Counted from the first letter of the stretch, positions 8,770 to 17,999 are shown. The stretch: DNA of 64,000 nt from DYJK01 sp040755055 (GCA_040755055.1 JBFMBS010000024.1:6284-70283), one strand, 5' to 3'. Translations and numbers: made by a program. The notes: generated from the sequence alone by a model not told the origin.

Positions 8770-9747
8770 TTAAAATATTGTTGCTAATCCCATATAAAGC
8801 AAAATTGTAAGAACATCAGTCATCGCAAGTGTAATTGGTCCGGCGGAGACTTTTAAGTCTAATTTAGTTTTATGCAATAATGCCGGGACGCTTAAGCCAA
8901 TTACTGCCGCCGTGATCTGTACAATTAAAATACTCGTTCCGATAACAAACGAAGTAACAAGTTCTCCTTTCCATAATAACACCACTACGGCAACAAAAGC
9001 GCCACTGCTTAGACCGATCAGCATTGCTGTCTGAGATTCTCTCAACAGATTTTTCATATACCATTTCAACGACGGCTGCGCTGTATGTAACGACTGCACT
9101 GTTAACGTCATCGATTGAATGCTCATGCTTTCGCCCAAACCAAGAACCAGTGTAAGAAAAAAAGCTATTACCAAACTTTCTGCTAACGTTGCTTCGAACA
9201 TTCCGGCGAGAAGCGCGCACACTGTTCCGCTTAATATTGTTGCAAGCAGCCACGGAAACCTGATTCTCCATGCCTTAAGCGGTGTTGCATTCTTTACCTC
9301 TGAAATTTGAAAACCGATCGATTCAAAAACATCATGCACCTTCTGTCGTTCGGAGAAATCAAGCAGCTCGTCGGTAAACAAATTAACATCAACAATTCCA
9401 ACTATTTTTCTTTCCGCGTCTATCACCGGGAAAGCTAAAAATCTATATACTGCAAAGAACTCGCACGCATCATAAACCGTTGCATTGTTATTTAACGATG
9501 CAACATTCTTAACCATCAACTCACCAAGTTTTTGATCGGGTTGAGCCGTAAGTATTCTGCGCGTGGGCAGAACACCGACAAGTTTTTGTTCTTCATCAAC
9601 AACATAAAAATAAACTATTCTTTCGCCCAAACCTTCTGTTCTTATTTTTCGCAACGCTTCATCAATAGTTAAATTTCTATTGAGCGCAGTAAAATCTTTT
9701 CGCGCAAAATCCGTTATCGGATGTTGATATGTATGCTTATCATTCAT
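8770..9747 (-). CDS. MgtE-like divalent cation transporter without the N domain
   Basis: A 325-aa protein. Residues about 17-140 form two CBS domains (HPITDFARKDF start, then the LGELMVKNVASL block). Residues about 165-325 form the five-helix MgtE membrane domain, with an equivalent of the pore motif at LVLGLGESMSIQS and a conserved Asp in the last helix (AMTDVLTILLYMG). Canonical MgtE is about 450 aa and begins with a superhelical N domain that closes the channel when magnesium is high. That domain is missing here, with no sign of it upstream. It probably moves Mg2+ or a similar ion across the inner membrane. Confidence 0.75.
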   Translation of the reverse strand: MNDKHTYQHPITDFARKDFTALNRNLTIDEALRKIRTEGLGERIVYFYVVDEEQKLVGVLPTRRILTAQPDQKLGELMVKNVASLNNNATVYDACEFFAVYRFLAFPVIDAERKIVGIVDVNLFTDELLDFSERQKVHDVFESIGFQISEVKNATPLKAWRIRFPWLLATILSGTVCALLAGMFEATLAESLVIAFFLTLVLGLGESMSIQSMTLTVQSLHTAQPSLKWYMKNLLRESQTAMLIGLSSGAFVAVVVLLWKGELVTSFVIGTSILIVQITAAVIGLSVPALLHKTKLDLKVSAGPITLAMTDVLTILLYMGLATIF

Positions 9748-9805
9748 ATTTAATACTGAGCAAGGCGAAGTATCTTTTACTCATTAGCATTAGAGATTCT
9801 TCATC

Positions 9806-9824
9806 GTCCCGATTTTATCGGGAC
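9806..9824. repeat. Perfect hairpin GTCCCGAT-TTT-ATCGGGAC after gyrB
   Basis: An 8-bp perfect stem with a 3-base loop, 10 bp past the gyrB stop. No T-run follows on either strand, so it is not a standard terminator. Just beyond it (9752-9775) is TACTGAGCAAGGCGAAGTA, itself close to an inverted repeat. Both look like REP-type intergenic repeats. Confidence 0.5.
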
Positions 9825-9833
9825 TCCTCAGAA

Positions 9834-11840
9834 TTAAATGTCGAGATTAGCGTACTTCGCATGTTTCTCGATAAACTCGCGTCTCGGTTCTACTGCGTCG
9901 CCCATCAATGTTTCAAAAATTTTATCTGCTGCTGCTGCACTTTCAAGATTAACTTGCAGCACTGTCCGTGTTTCAGGATTCATTGTTGTTGACCAAAGCT
10001 GTTCGGGGTTCATCTCGCCCAAACCTTTGTAACGCGAAATAATTATTCCTTTCGTCTGTACAATTCCTTCTTCTGTTTCTGCAGCTTCTTCTGTTTCTAA
10101 AATTTCTACCTCTTCTTTTTTTCCTTTACCGTCCGCTTTCAAGCGCTTTAAAATCTTATCACGTTCTTCATCATCAAAAGCGTAATGTTCTTCCTTCCCT
10201 TTTTTGATTTTGTAAAGCGGCGGCTGTGCTATATAAACTTTTCCTTCAGCTATCAATTCCTTCATGTGCCGGTACAAAAACGTAAGCAGAAGCGTTCTAA
10301 TATGGCTTCCGTCCACGTCGGCATCAGTCATTAAAATAATTTTTCCGTAGCGCGACTTAGCCGGATCGAATTCCTCGCCTATACCGGCGCCTATTGCAGA
10401 AATCATCGCCTGGATTTCTTGATTCTCAAGAATCTTATTGATCTTTGCTTTTTCCACATTCAAAATTTTTCCTTTGATCGGCAGAATCGCCTGGAATCTT
10501 CTATCGCGTCCTTGTTTAGCCGAGCCGCCGGCAGAATCCCCTTCCACTATGTATATCTCGCAATGTTCGGGATCGTTGATCGAACAATCTGCAAGTTTAC
10601 CCGGCAGATGCATCGAGTCGAGTGCATTTTTTCTTCGCACAAGTTCTCGTGCTTTACGTGCAGCTTCACGTGCCTCTGCCGCCCGCATACATTTATCAAT
10701 AATTTTTTTTGCTACCGACGCATTTTCTTCTAAGTATTCGGAAAGTTTTTCTCCCACCAGCATTTCTACTGCGGATTTAACTTCTCCGTTGCCAAGCTTT
10801 GTTTTCGTTTGCCCTTCAAACTGTGGTTCCATTACCTTAATCGATATTACTGCTGTTAATCCTTCCTTAAAATCATCGCCGGAAAGCGTTATTTTATTAC
10901 TCTCTTTTATTAAACCGTTTTTATATGCATAATTATTAAATGTTCTTGTAAGAGCTGTTCTAAATCCAACAAGGTGAGTGCCTCCTTCAATAGTATTAAT
11001 ATTGTTTACATAAGAATGAACATTTTCGGAATAGGAATCGCTGTATTCGAATGCTATTTCTACCGGCGTGTTGTCTCGTTCTCCTTCGATATAAATCGGC
11101 TTGTGTATCGGCGAACGGTTTTCGTCGAGGTATTTTACAAAATCAATCAATCCGCCTTTGAACTTGTAAGTTTCTTCTAGATTTTCTATTTCATCCTTTA
11201 GAGTCATAGAAACTTCTTTGTTCAAATATGCAAGCTCGCGCATTCTTTCGGCAACAGTATCAAAATTAAATTTTGTTACCTTAAAAATTTCTTTATCCGG
11301 CTTGAATGTTATTGTGGTTCCGGTTCTATCGCTTTTATAAGTACCCGTTTGTTTAACCGGTGCTTTAGGAATTCCTCTATGATATTCTTGAGTATAAATT
11401 TTTCCGTCACGTTTAACTTCTACCTTACACCACTCCGAAAGAGCATTAACTACCGAAACACCAACACCATGTAAGCCACCCGAAACTTTATAGGAATTTT
11501 TATCGAACTTTCCGCCGGCATGAAGTACGGTCATAACAACTTCAAGTGCCGATTTTTTTTCGACCGGGTGCATGTCAACCGGAATACCCCGTCCTTGATC
11601 TTCAACTGTTACGCTTCCTTCTTTGTTGATCGTAACAATAACCCGGTCGTTATAACCGGCAAGAGCTTCGTCTATAGAGTTATCAACAACTTCGTTTATC
11701 AGGTGATGAAGACCGCGCGAGCCGACATCGCCTATATACATTGCCGGTCTTTTGCGTACTGCTTCAAGTCCTTTTAATACATTGATGCTTTCCGCGGTAT
11801 AATTACCATTTCCGTTTTTGATTTCGTTTTCTTTTGCCAT
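9834..11840 (-). CDS. gyrB: DNA gyrase subunit B
   Basis: A 668-aa ATPase and TOPRIM subunit of gyrase. The GHKL ATPase is at the N-terminus (NEVVDNSIDEALAG, then the GGKFDKNSYKVSGGLHGVG lid region). The TOPRIM motifs are EGDSAGGSAKQGRDR and the DADVDGSHIRTLLL block, and the C-terminus has the YKGLGEMNPEQLW element that contacts GyrA. It is slightly longer than usual because of an acidic insertion after the TOPRIM domain (about residues 575-595, EEVEILETEEAAETEEG). The start ATG at 11840 gives the normal N-terminus. It follows the DUF721 gene by 19 bp. Confidence 0.97.
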   Translation of the reverse strand: MAKENEIKNGNGNYTAESINVLKGLEAVRKRPAMYIGDVGSRGLHHLINEVVDNSIDEALAGYNDRVIVTINKEGSVTVEDQGRGIPVDMHPVEKKSALEVVMTVLHAGGKFDKNSYKVSGGLHGVGVSVVNALSEWCKVEVKRDGKIYTQEYHRGIPKAPVKQTGTYKSDRTGTTITFKPDKEIFKVTKFNFDTVAERMRELAYLNKEVSMTLKDEIENLEETYKFKGGLIDFVKYLDENRSPIHKPIYIEGERDNTPVEIAFEYSDSYSENVHSYVNNINTIEGGTHLVGFRTALTRTFNNYAYKNGLIKESNKITLSGDDFKEGLTAVISIKVMEPQFEGQTKTKLGNGEVKSAVEMLVGEKLSEYLEENASVAKKIIDKCMRAAEAREAARKARELVRRKNALDSMHLPGKLADCSINDPEHCEIYIVEGDSAGGSAKQGRDRRFQAILPIKGKILNVEKAKINKILENQEIQAMISAIGAGIGEEFDPAKSRYGKIILMTDADVDGSHIRTLLLTFLYRHMKELIAEGKVYIAQPPLYKIKKGKEEHYAFDDEERDKILKRLKADGKGKKEEVEILETEEAAETEEGIVQTKGIIISRYKGLGEMNPEQLWSTTMNPETRTVLQVNLESAAAADKIFETLMGDAVEPRREFIEKHAKYANLDI

Positions 11841-11859
11841 GTTGATCTGAGTATTTCCT

Positions 11860-12156
11860 TTATAAAAATTTTATTGTTTTAATTACTTCTTCTTTAAAGT
11901 GTTTATTAATTTTTTCTATTAAAGCATTCTTTTGGAAATTGAGTTCGCTTTTCCACACAGAATTTTCAACTTTTAGAAAGAGCGTTTTTTTATAGAGCTT
12001 TACCGCTTCCGCTATTTTAGCAAGTTCGGGAAAAATATATTTGAAATTTTCTACTACGTCATAATTTTTAATTGTTGCTCGTAAGTTTTCAAACTCCTTT
12101 TCTTTTTCTATAACATCGGTAATGCTTTTAATATTAAACGTACTGCGCCGTGCCAT
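11860..12156 (-). CDS. DUF721 (DciA-like) protein
   Basis: A 98-aa protein of the DUF721 family, whose members include DciA, the helicase loader or operator of bacteria that lack DnaC/DnaI. The first ATG in a good context is at 12156 (a TTG six bases earlier is possible). The coding start overlaps the end of recF by 23 bp, so translation is likely coupled. Position between recF and gyrB next to the origin is typical for this family. Assignment rests on size, context and the short WKSELNFQKNALIEKIN block that matches the family's KH-like C-terminus. Confidence 0.7.
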   Translation of the reverse strand: MARRSTFNIKSITDVIEKEKEFENLRATIKNYDVVENFKYIFPELAKIAEAVKLYKKTLFLKVENSVWKSELNFQKNALIEKINKHFKEEVIKTIKFL

Positions 12157-13246
12157 TTTCAACTTTTATTATTTTACTTTCCCCGGTAAGATTTAACTCT
12201 TCTATCTTTGAAAAATCAGTCATTGTTATAAATGCTTGTCCAATCTTAGATAAATATTCGCTTATTCTCTTTGCGCGGAAAGTATCAAGTTCTCCAAAAA
12301 CATCGTCCATCAAAAAAATCGGGGTCTTGCCAAGTTTTTCCTTTATAAAAAAGAACTGTGCAAATCTCAAGGCTATCTGATAGGTTTTATGTTGTCCTTG
12401 CGATCCAAAACGTTTCAGCTCTTTACCGTTGATATAAAAAATAAAATCGTCTCTATGCGGTCCGGCTAAGTTCATACCTCTTCTTAATTCGTCTTCATAC
12501 AAAACTGCTAGCTCTTCTCTATATCTTTGAATTGTATTCTGCTCGTCAATATTTTGGAATGTATCGTACTCTATAACTGGTTCTTCAGCTTCTTCGATTA
12601 TATTTCTATATGCTTCTTTCAAGTATGGAATAAATTCTTTAACAAATAGCAATCTATGTTTAATTAATTCTGCCCCATTGGTAATCAGGGAATCCGTCCA
12701 CGCTTCAAGTTGTTCCAATAATATTTTACTATTTGTTTCTTTAATCCGTGCCAGTAACGAAGACCGCTGTTTTAAAACCTTATTATAATCCAAAAGTATG
12801 TCCAAATAAGCATGGCTTGCCTGGGATATAACTGAATCCACAAATCTTCTTCTTTCTGCCGGCGCTCCTTGAGTAATTGCGTGGTCCGATTGAATAAGTG
12901 TTACAATAGGAAATTTGCCTATTATTTCCGAAACTCTAAAAACCTGTTTATCATCAAGAAAATAATTTTTTTTGTTTTTGAAGTTATCATAATAAATTCT
13001 GGCGCTGTTATTAGACAACCCGGCAAACATACCCTTTGCCTCAAAGTATTCTTTCCCGAAACTAACTACATCATTTTCTGAAGCAAGATTAATATTCTTC
13101 GATGTGCTTAGGTAATAGATTGCTTCCAGTATTGTTGTTTTACCTTGTCCGTTCCCGCCAATTATTAAATTTAGTTTATCGGAAAAGTTCAAAGCGGTAC
13201 TACTATGCAGCCTGAAGTTTTGCAAATCGATTTGCTTAAGAACCAT
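12134..13246 (-). CDS. recF: DNA replication and repair protein RecF
   Basis: A 370-aa SMC-like ATPase that helps load RecA at gapped DNA. Walker A is GGNGQGKTT at 30-38, the ABC-type signature is near GSQGQHKTYQIALR and Walker B is in PIFLMDDVFGELD. Length is normal. Its ATG follows the dnaN stop by one base, and its end overlaps the DUF721 gene, so dnaN-recF-DUF721 behave as one translational unit. Confidence 0.96.
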   Translation of the reverse strand: MVLKQIDLQNFRLHSSTALNFSDKLNLIIGGNGQGKTTILEAIYYLSTSKNINLASENDVVSFGKEYFEAKGMFAGLSNNSARIYYDNFKNKKNYFLDDKQVFRVSEIIGKFPIVTLIQSDHAITQGAPAERRRFVDSVISQASHAYLDILLDYNKVLKQRSSLLARIKETNSKILLEQLEAWTDSLITNGAELIKHRLLFVKEFIPYLKEAYRNIIEEAEEPVIEYDTFQNIDEQNTIQRYREELAVLYEDELRRGMNLAGPHRDDFIFYINGKELKRFGSQGQHKTYQIALRFAQFFFIKEKLGKTPIFLMDDVFGELDTFRAKRISEYLSKIGQAFITMTDFSKIEELNLTGESKIIKVENGTAQYV

Positions 13247-13247
13247 T

Positions 13248-14378
13248 TTAAGTATTCAAACGCACCGGCATCAACAGCATCAATAAATCCTGGTTTTCTT
13301 TCTTCTGAACCGGTTCTATTATAACTGCTTTTGTTGGTGAGTGGAGTTTGAAGGTTATATCTTCTTCCCCGGCTATATGATTTAAAATATCATTCACATA
13401 AGCAGAGTTAAAACCGATCTCTAAATTTTCTCCGTTGTATGAACAAGCAACCTTCTCTTCTCCCGATGCACCAATATCCAAATCTTCCGCGGATATGTCT
13501 AAGTTTTCTTTGCTTATTGAGAATTTTACCCTTCTTGTACTGGATGTAGAGAAAAGCATCATTCTTTTTATCGAATCGTGAATCTCTTTAGTGTTTACCT
13601 TCATTAAGTATTCATTCTCCAACGGAATAACACTGGAATAGTCCGGATACTTTTGTGCAATCAACCTGGTAATTAATTCTATATCGCTCAGTTTGAACGA
13701 TACATAAGTTTTGGTTAAATGAATTTTTACTTCTTTCTCATCCAAAACTTTCATTAAAACGGAGACCGCTCTTTCGGGTATTACATACTGCTGGTTAAAA
13801 TTTGCTTTTATATTTTTCTTTAACAAGTTCACCAACCTATGTCCATCGGTAGTAACAAATCGCAATCCTTCTTCGGTGAATTCAAACAAAGTGCCCATCA
13901 TTGCCGGTCGCATTTCTTCTTTGCTCATAGCAAACGCACTTTTTTCAAATGCTTGTCTCAGTTCTAATCCATCTATGTTTACTTCGTTTATGTCTTTGTT
14001 GTTTTTATCTGCGGTTATGGTAGGAATTTCCGGATACTCTTCCGGGTCTAAATAGCTTAAAGAATACTTTCCGGTGTCTGTAATTAAATTGAGTTTTTTA
14101 TTTGTTGTTAATTTAAAATGTATCGTAGTTTCTTTTAAGGAGCGTACGATATCGTTCAAAAGTCTCGCCGGAACAACCAATTTTATATTTTCTTCCGTAA
14201 CAACATTAAGAGAAGACTTCAACGATATTTCCAAGTCTGTAGCATATACTGTTAACTGCCCGTCTTTAACTTCGAATAAGAAATTCTCGAGTATAGGCAT
14301 TGGTGTTCTGGTAGGTACAGCCGGGATGATTTTACCGAGTAGTTTTTCGAGTTCTTTGCTGTTAACTTTGAATTCCAT
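13248..14378 (-). CDS. dnaN: DNA polymerase III beta sliding clamp
   Basis: A 376-aa sliding clamp that tethers the replicative polymerase. I place the start at the ATG at 14378 (MEFKVNSKELEKLL), because a GGAGA ribosome-binding site sits 8-9 nt before it and the clamp family starts there. A longer reading frame to 14411 adds 11 unlikely residues. The three clamp domains and the conserved C-terminal LLMPVRL tail are present. It is followed directly by recF. Confidence 0.96.
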   Translation of the reverse strand: MEFKVNSKELEKLLGKIIPAVPTRTPMPILENFLFEVKDGQLTVYATDLEISLKSSLNVVTEENIKLVVPARLLNDIVRSLKETTIHFKLTTNKKLNLITDTGKYSLSYLDPEEYPEIPTITADKNNKDINEVNIDGLELRQAFEKSAFAMSKEEMRPAMMGTLFEFTEEGLRFVTTDGHRLVNLLKKNIKANFNQQYVIPERAVSVLMKVLDEKEVKIHLTKTYVSFKLSDIELITRLIAQKYPDYSSVIPLENEYLMKVNTKEIHDSIKRMMLFSTSSTRRVKFSISKENLDISAEDLDIGASGEEKVACSYNGENLEIGFNSAYVNDILNHIAGEEDITFKLHSPTKAVIIEPVQKKENQDLLMLLMPVRLNT

Positions 14379-14696
14379 ATTTCTTCTCCAAGTTGAGTCA
14401 AAAAATATCAAAAATAGGATAGACTTTCAATTTTAGTTGTGTTTGTTGGTATAGTTATTAACCGCATTAATATTATATGAAGTTTATATATAAGTAATAT
14501 CTAATAATAATAAAGATGTTAATATGTTGATAACCAAAATTTACTATTGAAAATAAATGCTAACATCAATAAGATATAAACAAACTGGCGGTAAAAAGAT
14601 GTTAATAAGTTAAAGATAATTAAGCGTGAAAAATCCTCCGTTAGTTATCAACAAGAAACCACACAGTAGTTAACATTCTTTTAACAATTTAAATAA
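14379..14696. other. dnaA-dnaN intergenic region, downstream part of the putative oriC
   Basis: About 318 bp of very AT-rich sequence without a gene. It holds two DnaA-box-like 9-mers that match TTATNCACA at all but one position: TGTTGATAA at 14525-14533 (minus orientation) and TTATCAACA at 14645-14653 (plus). Several weaker TTATTAAC-type variants lie around them. With the boxes on the other side of dnaA this suggests a bipartite origin. Confidence 0.55.
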
Positions 14697-16103
14697 TTAA
14701 GAAACACCAAGCTCAATTTTATTTTTTAAAGATTCTATCAATTCGGACATTTTTGAATCACCGGTTATCATCTGTTCTATGGAAGACTGTGCATGTATAA
14801 CCGTTGAATGATCCCTACCGCCGAAGTGTAGCCCGATAGTTTTTAGCGAGGACTTGGTGAGCTGCTTCGAAAGATACATTGCAACTTGTCTTGCCAATAC
14901 TACCTCTTTACGTCTATTTTTTTCTCTTACTTTATTTTCTTCTACGTTAAAAAACTCACATACGATTTTAGTTATATGATCAATTGAAATATTAACTTGT
15001 TTGTTAGTGGAGACCTCACGCACGGTTTTTTTTACTAGTTCAAAATCGATTTCTTTAGAGTTAAGGGAAGAGTTGGCAAGTAATTTAATTAAACACCCCT
15101 CGAGTTCCCTAATATTGGACGTGATATTATAAGCGATATACTCAAGTATTTCATTCTTTAACTCCATACCATACGTTAGACTTTTGTTCTTAAGTATAGC
15201 TATCCTGGTTTCTAAATCAGGCGGCTGTATATCGGCTTGAAGTCCCCATAAAAACCGGGAAGTTAACCGCTCGTTCAAACCCTTTAAATCTTTTGGTGGC
15301 TTATCACTGGAAAGAATTATCTGTTTCCCGGTTTGGTGAAGGGTGTTAAATATATGAAAGAACAAATCCTGGGTTTTTTCCTTGCCGACTAAGAATTGTA
15401 TATCATCTATTATAAGAGCATCCATGCTCTTGTAGAAATTAGAGAATTCATTAACAGTGTTGTTTTGGATAGCCTCTACAAACTCAACAGTAAATACATC
15501 CGAGGAAAGATAAATAACTCTCTTCTCCGGGTAACGTTCTAAAATTTTATTACCAATAGCTTGAATTAGATGAGTCTTTCCCAATCCAACGCCGCCATAA
15601 ACAAAAAGCGGATTGAAGGAAGTTTGTCCGGGGCTTTCCCCTACGGCAATAGCAGCAGCACGTGCTAACTGGTTTCCTTCTCCTTTTATGAAGTTGTCAA
15701 ATATATATCTAGGGTTTAGGTACGATTCGAAATCTTTTGTTTTTGTAATGGGCGGCGTAATACCCGGGGAAGAAGATGGGGCGGAAGTTGTTGGTGTTTC
15801 TGTTAGCTCTGTCTTCTCTTCTAAAACAACATAAGCTAATTTTCCGTTACCACCTAAAACTTGCGATACGGTTTTGTTAATAAGAGTGTTGTAATGTTCT
15901 TCGATCCACTCTATAAAGAAATTGTTAGGCACATAAATTTTAAGAGTATTGTTTTCTATCTCAAATGGTTTGATCGGTAAGAACCAGGTATTATAAGTTA
16001 TAAAAGGGACATTCTCTTTTATTATGCTAAGACACTCTTTCCAAATATCTTTTGGGTCTTTTGCTAAAGTGTTGTTTTCAATAATGAGATTCATATTATC
16101 CAC
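14697..16103 (-). CDS. dnaA: Chromosomal replication initiator DnaA
   Basis: A 468-aa initiator. Domain I is at about 15-100 and a Pro/Ser/Thr-rich linker at about 110-130. The AAA+ domain has Walker A GGVGLGKTH and Walker B ALIIDDIQF. The C-terminal DNA-binding domain carries the DnaA signature GLHFGGRDHSTVIHA. The frame opens with GTG at 16103; an ATG at 16094 is an equally good start and neither has a strong ribosome-binding site. A perfect DnaA box overlaps the start (16096-16104), which suggests autoregulation. Confidence 0.97.
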   Translation of the reverse strand: MDNMNLIIENNTLAKDPKDIWKECLSIIKENVPFITYNTWFLPIKPFEIENNTLKIYVPNNFFIEWIEEHYNTLINKTVSQVLGGNGKLAYVVLEEKTELTETPTTSAPSSSPGITPPITKTKDFESYLNPRYIFDNFIKGEGNQLARAAAIAVGESPGQTSFNPLFVYGGVGLGKTHLIQAIGNKILERYPEKRVIYLSSDVFTVEFVEAIQNNTVNEFSNFYKSMDALIIDDIQFLVGKEKTQDLFFHIFNTLHQTGKQIILSSDKPPKDLKGLNERLTSRFLWGLQADIQPPDLETRIAILKNKSLTYGMELKNEILEYIAYNITSNIRELEGCLIKLLANSSLNSKEIDFELVKKTVREVSTNKQVNISIDHITKIVCEFFNVEENKVREKNRRKEVVLARQVAMYLSKQLTKSSLKTIGLHFGGRDHSTVIHAQSSIEQMITGDSKMSELIESLKNKIELGVS

Positions 16104-16476
16104 AATTAATAAGCAGAAATGGTAGTTTTATTAATTAAATAAAGAGATAAAGGCAAATTATAACAGACAAGAATCAACAAATTATTAACATTAAAAACAA
16201 TTTATAACACACACAGTTACAATAAGATAGGAGAAAAAAGTGTTGATAACCAACACGAAAAAACGTTTTTAATAAAGAATAATAAACAAGGATAAGAAAG
16301 TGAAACGTTTCACAACCAAAAGTTATCCACAAGTTATTAACGCTTTTTTCCCGTCCGCTCTCACACTTACAAAATAAGTTTTGGTTGCTTTATGCGCAAA
16401 TAATTTTTAAAAATAGATATTACTTTTTGTTGAACTTAATAGAGTTTAATTTTACTTAGGTAAAAAGGAGAAACTT
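16104..16476. other. Intergenic region upstream of dnaA, main part of the putative oriC
   Basis: About 373 bp, AT-rich, between the divergent dnaA and asparaginase genes. DnaA-box-like sites are TTATCCACA at 16096-16104 (perfect consensus, over the dnaA start), TTATTAACA at 16192-16200, TGTTGATAA at 16241-16249 and TTATCCACA at 16323-16331 (perfect). A 14-bp perfect palindrome, GTGAAACGTTTCAC, lies at 16300-16313. Leading-strand genes run outward on both sides of this region, at least for the nearest genes. Confidence 0.7.
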
Positions 16477-17454
16477 TTGAAAAATATTTTAGTTGTATTT
16501 ACCGGTGGAACCTTTTCGATGAAGATTGATGAAAAAACGAAAGCGGCCGTTCCTTTTTTTCAAGGTCGCGATTTGATAGATATAATACCCAATGCAAGAA
16601 AACTTGCAAATATAACCGTTTATGAATACGGCAATTATCCCGGTCCGCACATGACACCGGAACTAATGTTTGATCTATCCCAAAAAATTAGAGAGCTGAT
16701 TTTAAAACAAGAGGTGGACGGAATTATAGTAACACACGGCACGGATACATTAGAAGAGACTGCATACTTTTTAGACTTGACTGTTAAAACCGAGAAGCCG
16801 ATAGTTATTATAGGCGCAATGAAAACAAGCACGGAACCAGATTGGGATGGTCCGCGTAATTTGATTGATGCGATCCATATAATAAACAATCCCAACAGCA
16901 AAGGATTGGGGGTTCTCGTTTGTTTAAATGGGGAAGTAAACGCTGCAAGCGAGGTAACAAAAACCCACACCGAAGATATAGAAACTTTCCGAAGTTTAGA
17001 TTTTGGTTCCCTGGGATTTGTGGAAAAAGGAAAAGTGATTTACAATCGTCTGCCCAGAAAACTTGAGACGATAGAAACGGAGAAAATAAATTCCAATGTA
17101 GATCTTATAAAAGTTTATGCCGGGATGGATCATAAATTTTTTAAGTACTCGGCAGACAGCAATGCAGAAGGTGTAGTGGTTGAAGCAATGGGCGTTGGCA
17201 ACGTACCGCCGGCAGCTTTCGAGGGGATAAAATATATCACCGATAAAGGAATTCCGGTAATTCTGGTATCGAGATGCCCGGCCGGAGAAACTCTAGATAT
17301 TTATGGTTATCCCGGTGCCGGTAAATGGTTAAAACAAGCCGGGGTTATTTTTGCAGATTATCTTAACGGGCAAAAAGCAAGAATTAAACTGATTATCTGT
17401 CTCGGTTTAACCAGCGACATTAATAAGTTAAGAAAAATGTTCGAAGAAAATTGA
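16477..17454 (+). CDS. Type I L-asparaginase
   Basis: A 325-aa enzyme that hydrolyses asparagine to aspartate and ammonia. The first active-site motif is TGGT at 9-12 (Thr12 is the expected nucleophile) and the second is THGTDTLEE near residue 88, with a C-terminal GYPGAGKW block. There is no signal peptide, so it is probably cytoplasmic. The start is TTG at 16477, supported by AAGGAG 7 nt upstream. The stop overlaps the next gene by four bases (TTGA), implying coupling. Confidence 0.9.
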   Translation: MKNILVVFTGGTFSMKIDEKTKAAVPFFQGRDLIDIIPNARKLANITVYEYGNYPGPHMTPELMFDLSQKIRELILKQEVDGIIVTHGTDTLEETAYFLDLTVKTEKPIVIIGAMKTSTEPDWDGPRNLIDAIHIINNPNSKGLGVLVCLNGEVNAASEVTKTHTEDIETFRSLDFGSLGFVEKGKVIYNRLPRKLETIETEKINSNVDLIKVYAGMDHKFFKYSADSNAEGVVVEAMGVGNVPPAAFEGIKYITDKGIPVILVSRCPAGETLDIYGYPGAGKWLKQAGVIFADYLNGQKARIKLIICLGLTSDINKLRKMFEEN

Positions 17455-17999
17455 AAGCGCTTTACAACAAGGAACAACAAACCAGCGGCAAAAATTATCT
17501 TCCGTGGATTTTCTCGGTGCTGTTATTACCGTTAATTATATATTTAGTTTTTAACGAAGGTAAATTTTTCATTGTGGATTATGTTAATTTGCTGATACAC
17601 GAGGGCGGACACGGAATCTTTAGTATCTTCGGTATAAAATATTTGCATGCACTTGGCGGAACAATTACCCAGCTGTTAATCCCAACGATGTTTGTAGTGT
17701 TTTATTTTTTGAAAAAGAAACGAATCACAACACAAATATTTCTAATATGGCTAGGTCAAAACTTTATTAATGTATCCGTTTATGTCGCCGATGCACGTGC
17801 GCAAAAGTTGCCTTTATTAGGAGGCAACAAAGTTTATCATGATTGGAACTACTTATTAGGCGAGATCGGATTGTTAGAATATGATAATATAGTAGGACAA
17901 GTTTTTTATTTTCTTGGTATTGCTGCTTTCGTTATCTCTTTGTTAATACCGATAATAATCAGAGACTACAAGACCGCGAAAATTGATTTAGGCCTGTAG
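17451..17999 (+). CDS. Integral membrane protein with HEXXH motif
   Basis: A 182-aa protein with about four hydrophobic segments (residues 18-36, 75-92, 95-112, 150-170). His50-Glu51-Gly-Gly-His54 lies in the sequence LLIHEGGHGIFSIFG between the first two. HEXXH on a membrane-embedded helix recalls M50-type intramembrane proteases, but I do not see a clear second metal motif; Asp113 in VADARA is a possible ligand. The start TTG overlaps the asparaginase stop, so the two are one operon. Function unknown. Confidence 0.6.
   Translation: MKALYNKEQQTSGKNYLPWIFSVLLLPLIIYLVFNEGKFFIVDYVNLLIHEGGHGIFSIFGIKYLHALGGTITQLLIPTMFVVFYFLKKKRITTQIFLIWLGQNFINVSVYVADARAQKLPLLGGNKVYHDWNYLLGEIGLLEYDNIVGQVFYFLGIAAFVISLLIPIIIRDYKTAKIDLGL

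Noticed and set aside
8870..9271. A 133-aa frame in the MgtE-like gene
   Set aside because: Wrong frame of a clear membrane protein; composition is unlike a real protein.
9806..9824. Hairpin after gyrB as a terminator
   Set aside because: No T-run on the minus strand after the stem; it fits better as an intergenic repeat.
16300..16313. Palindrome as a parS site
   Set aside because: Halves are in the opposite order to the parS consensus, and no true parS was seen in the window.
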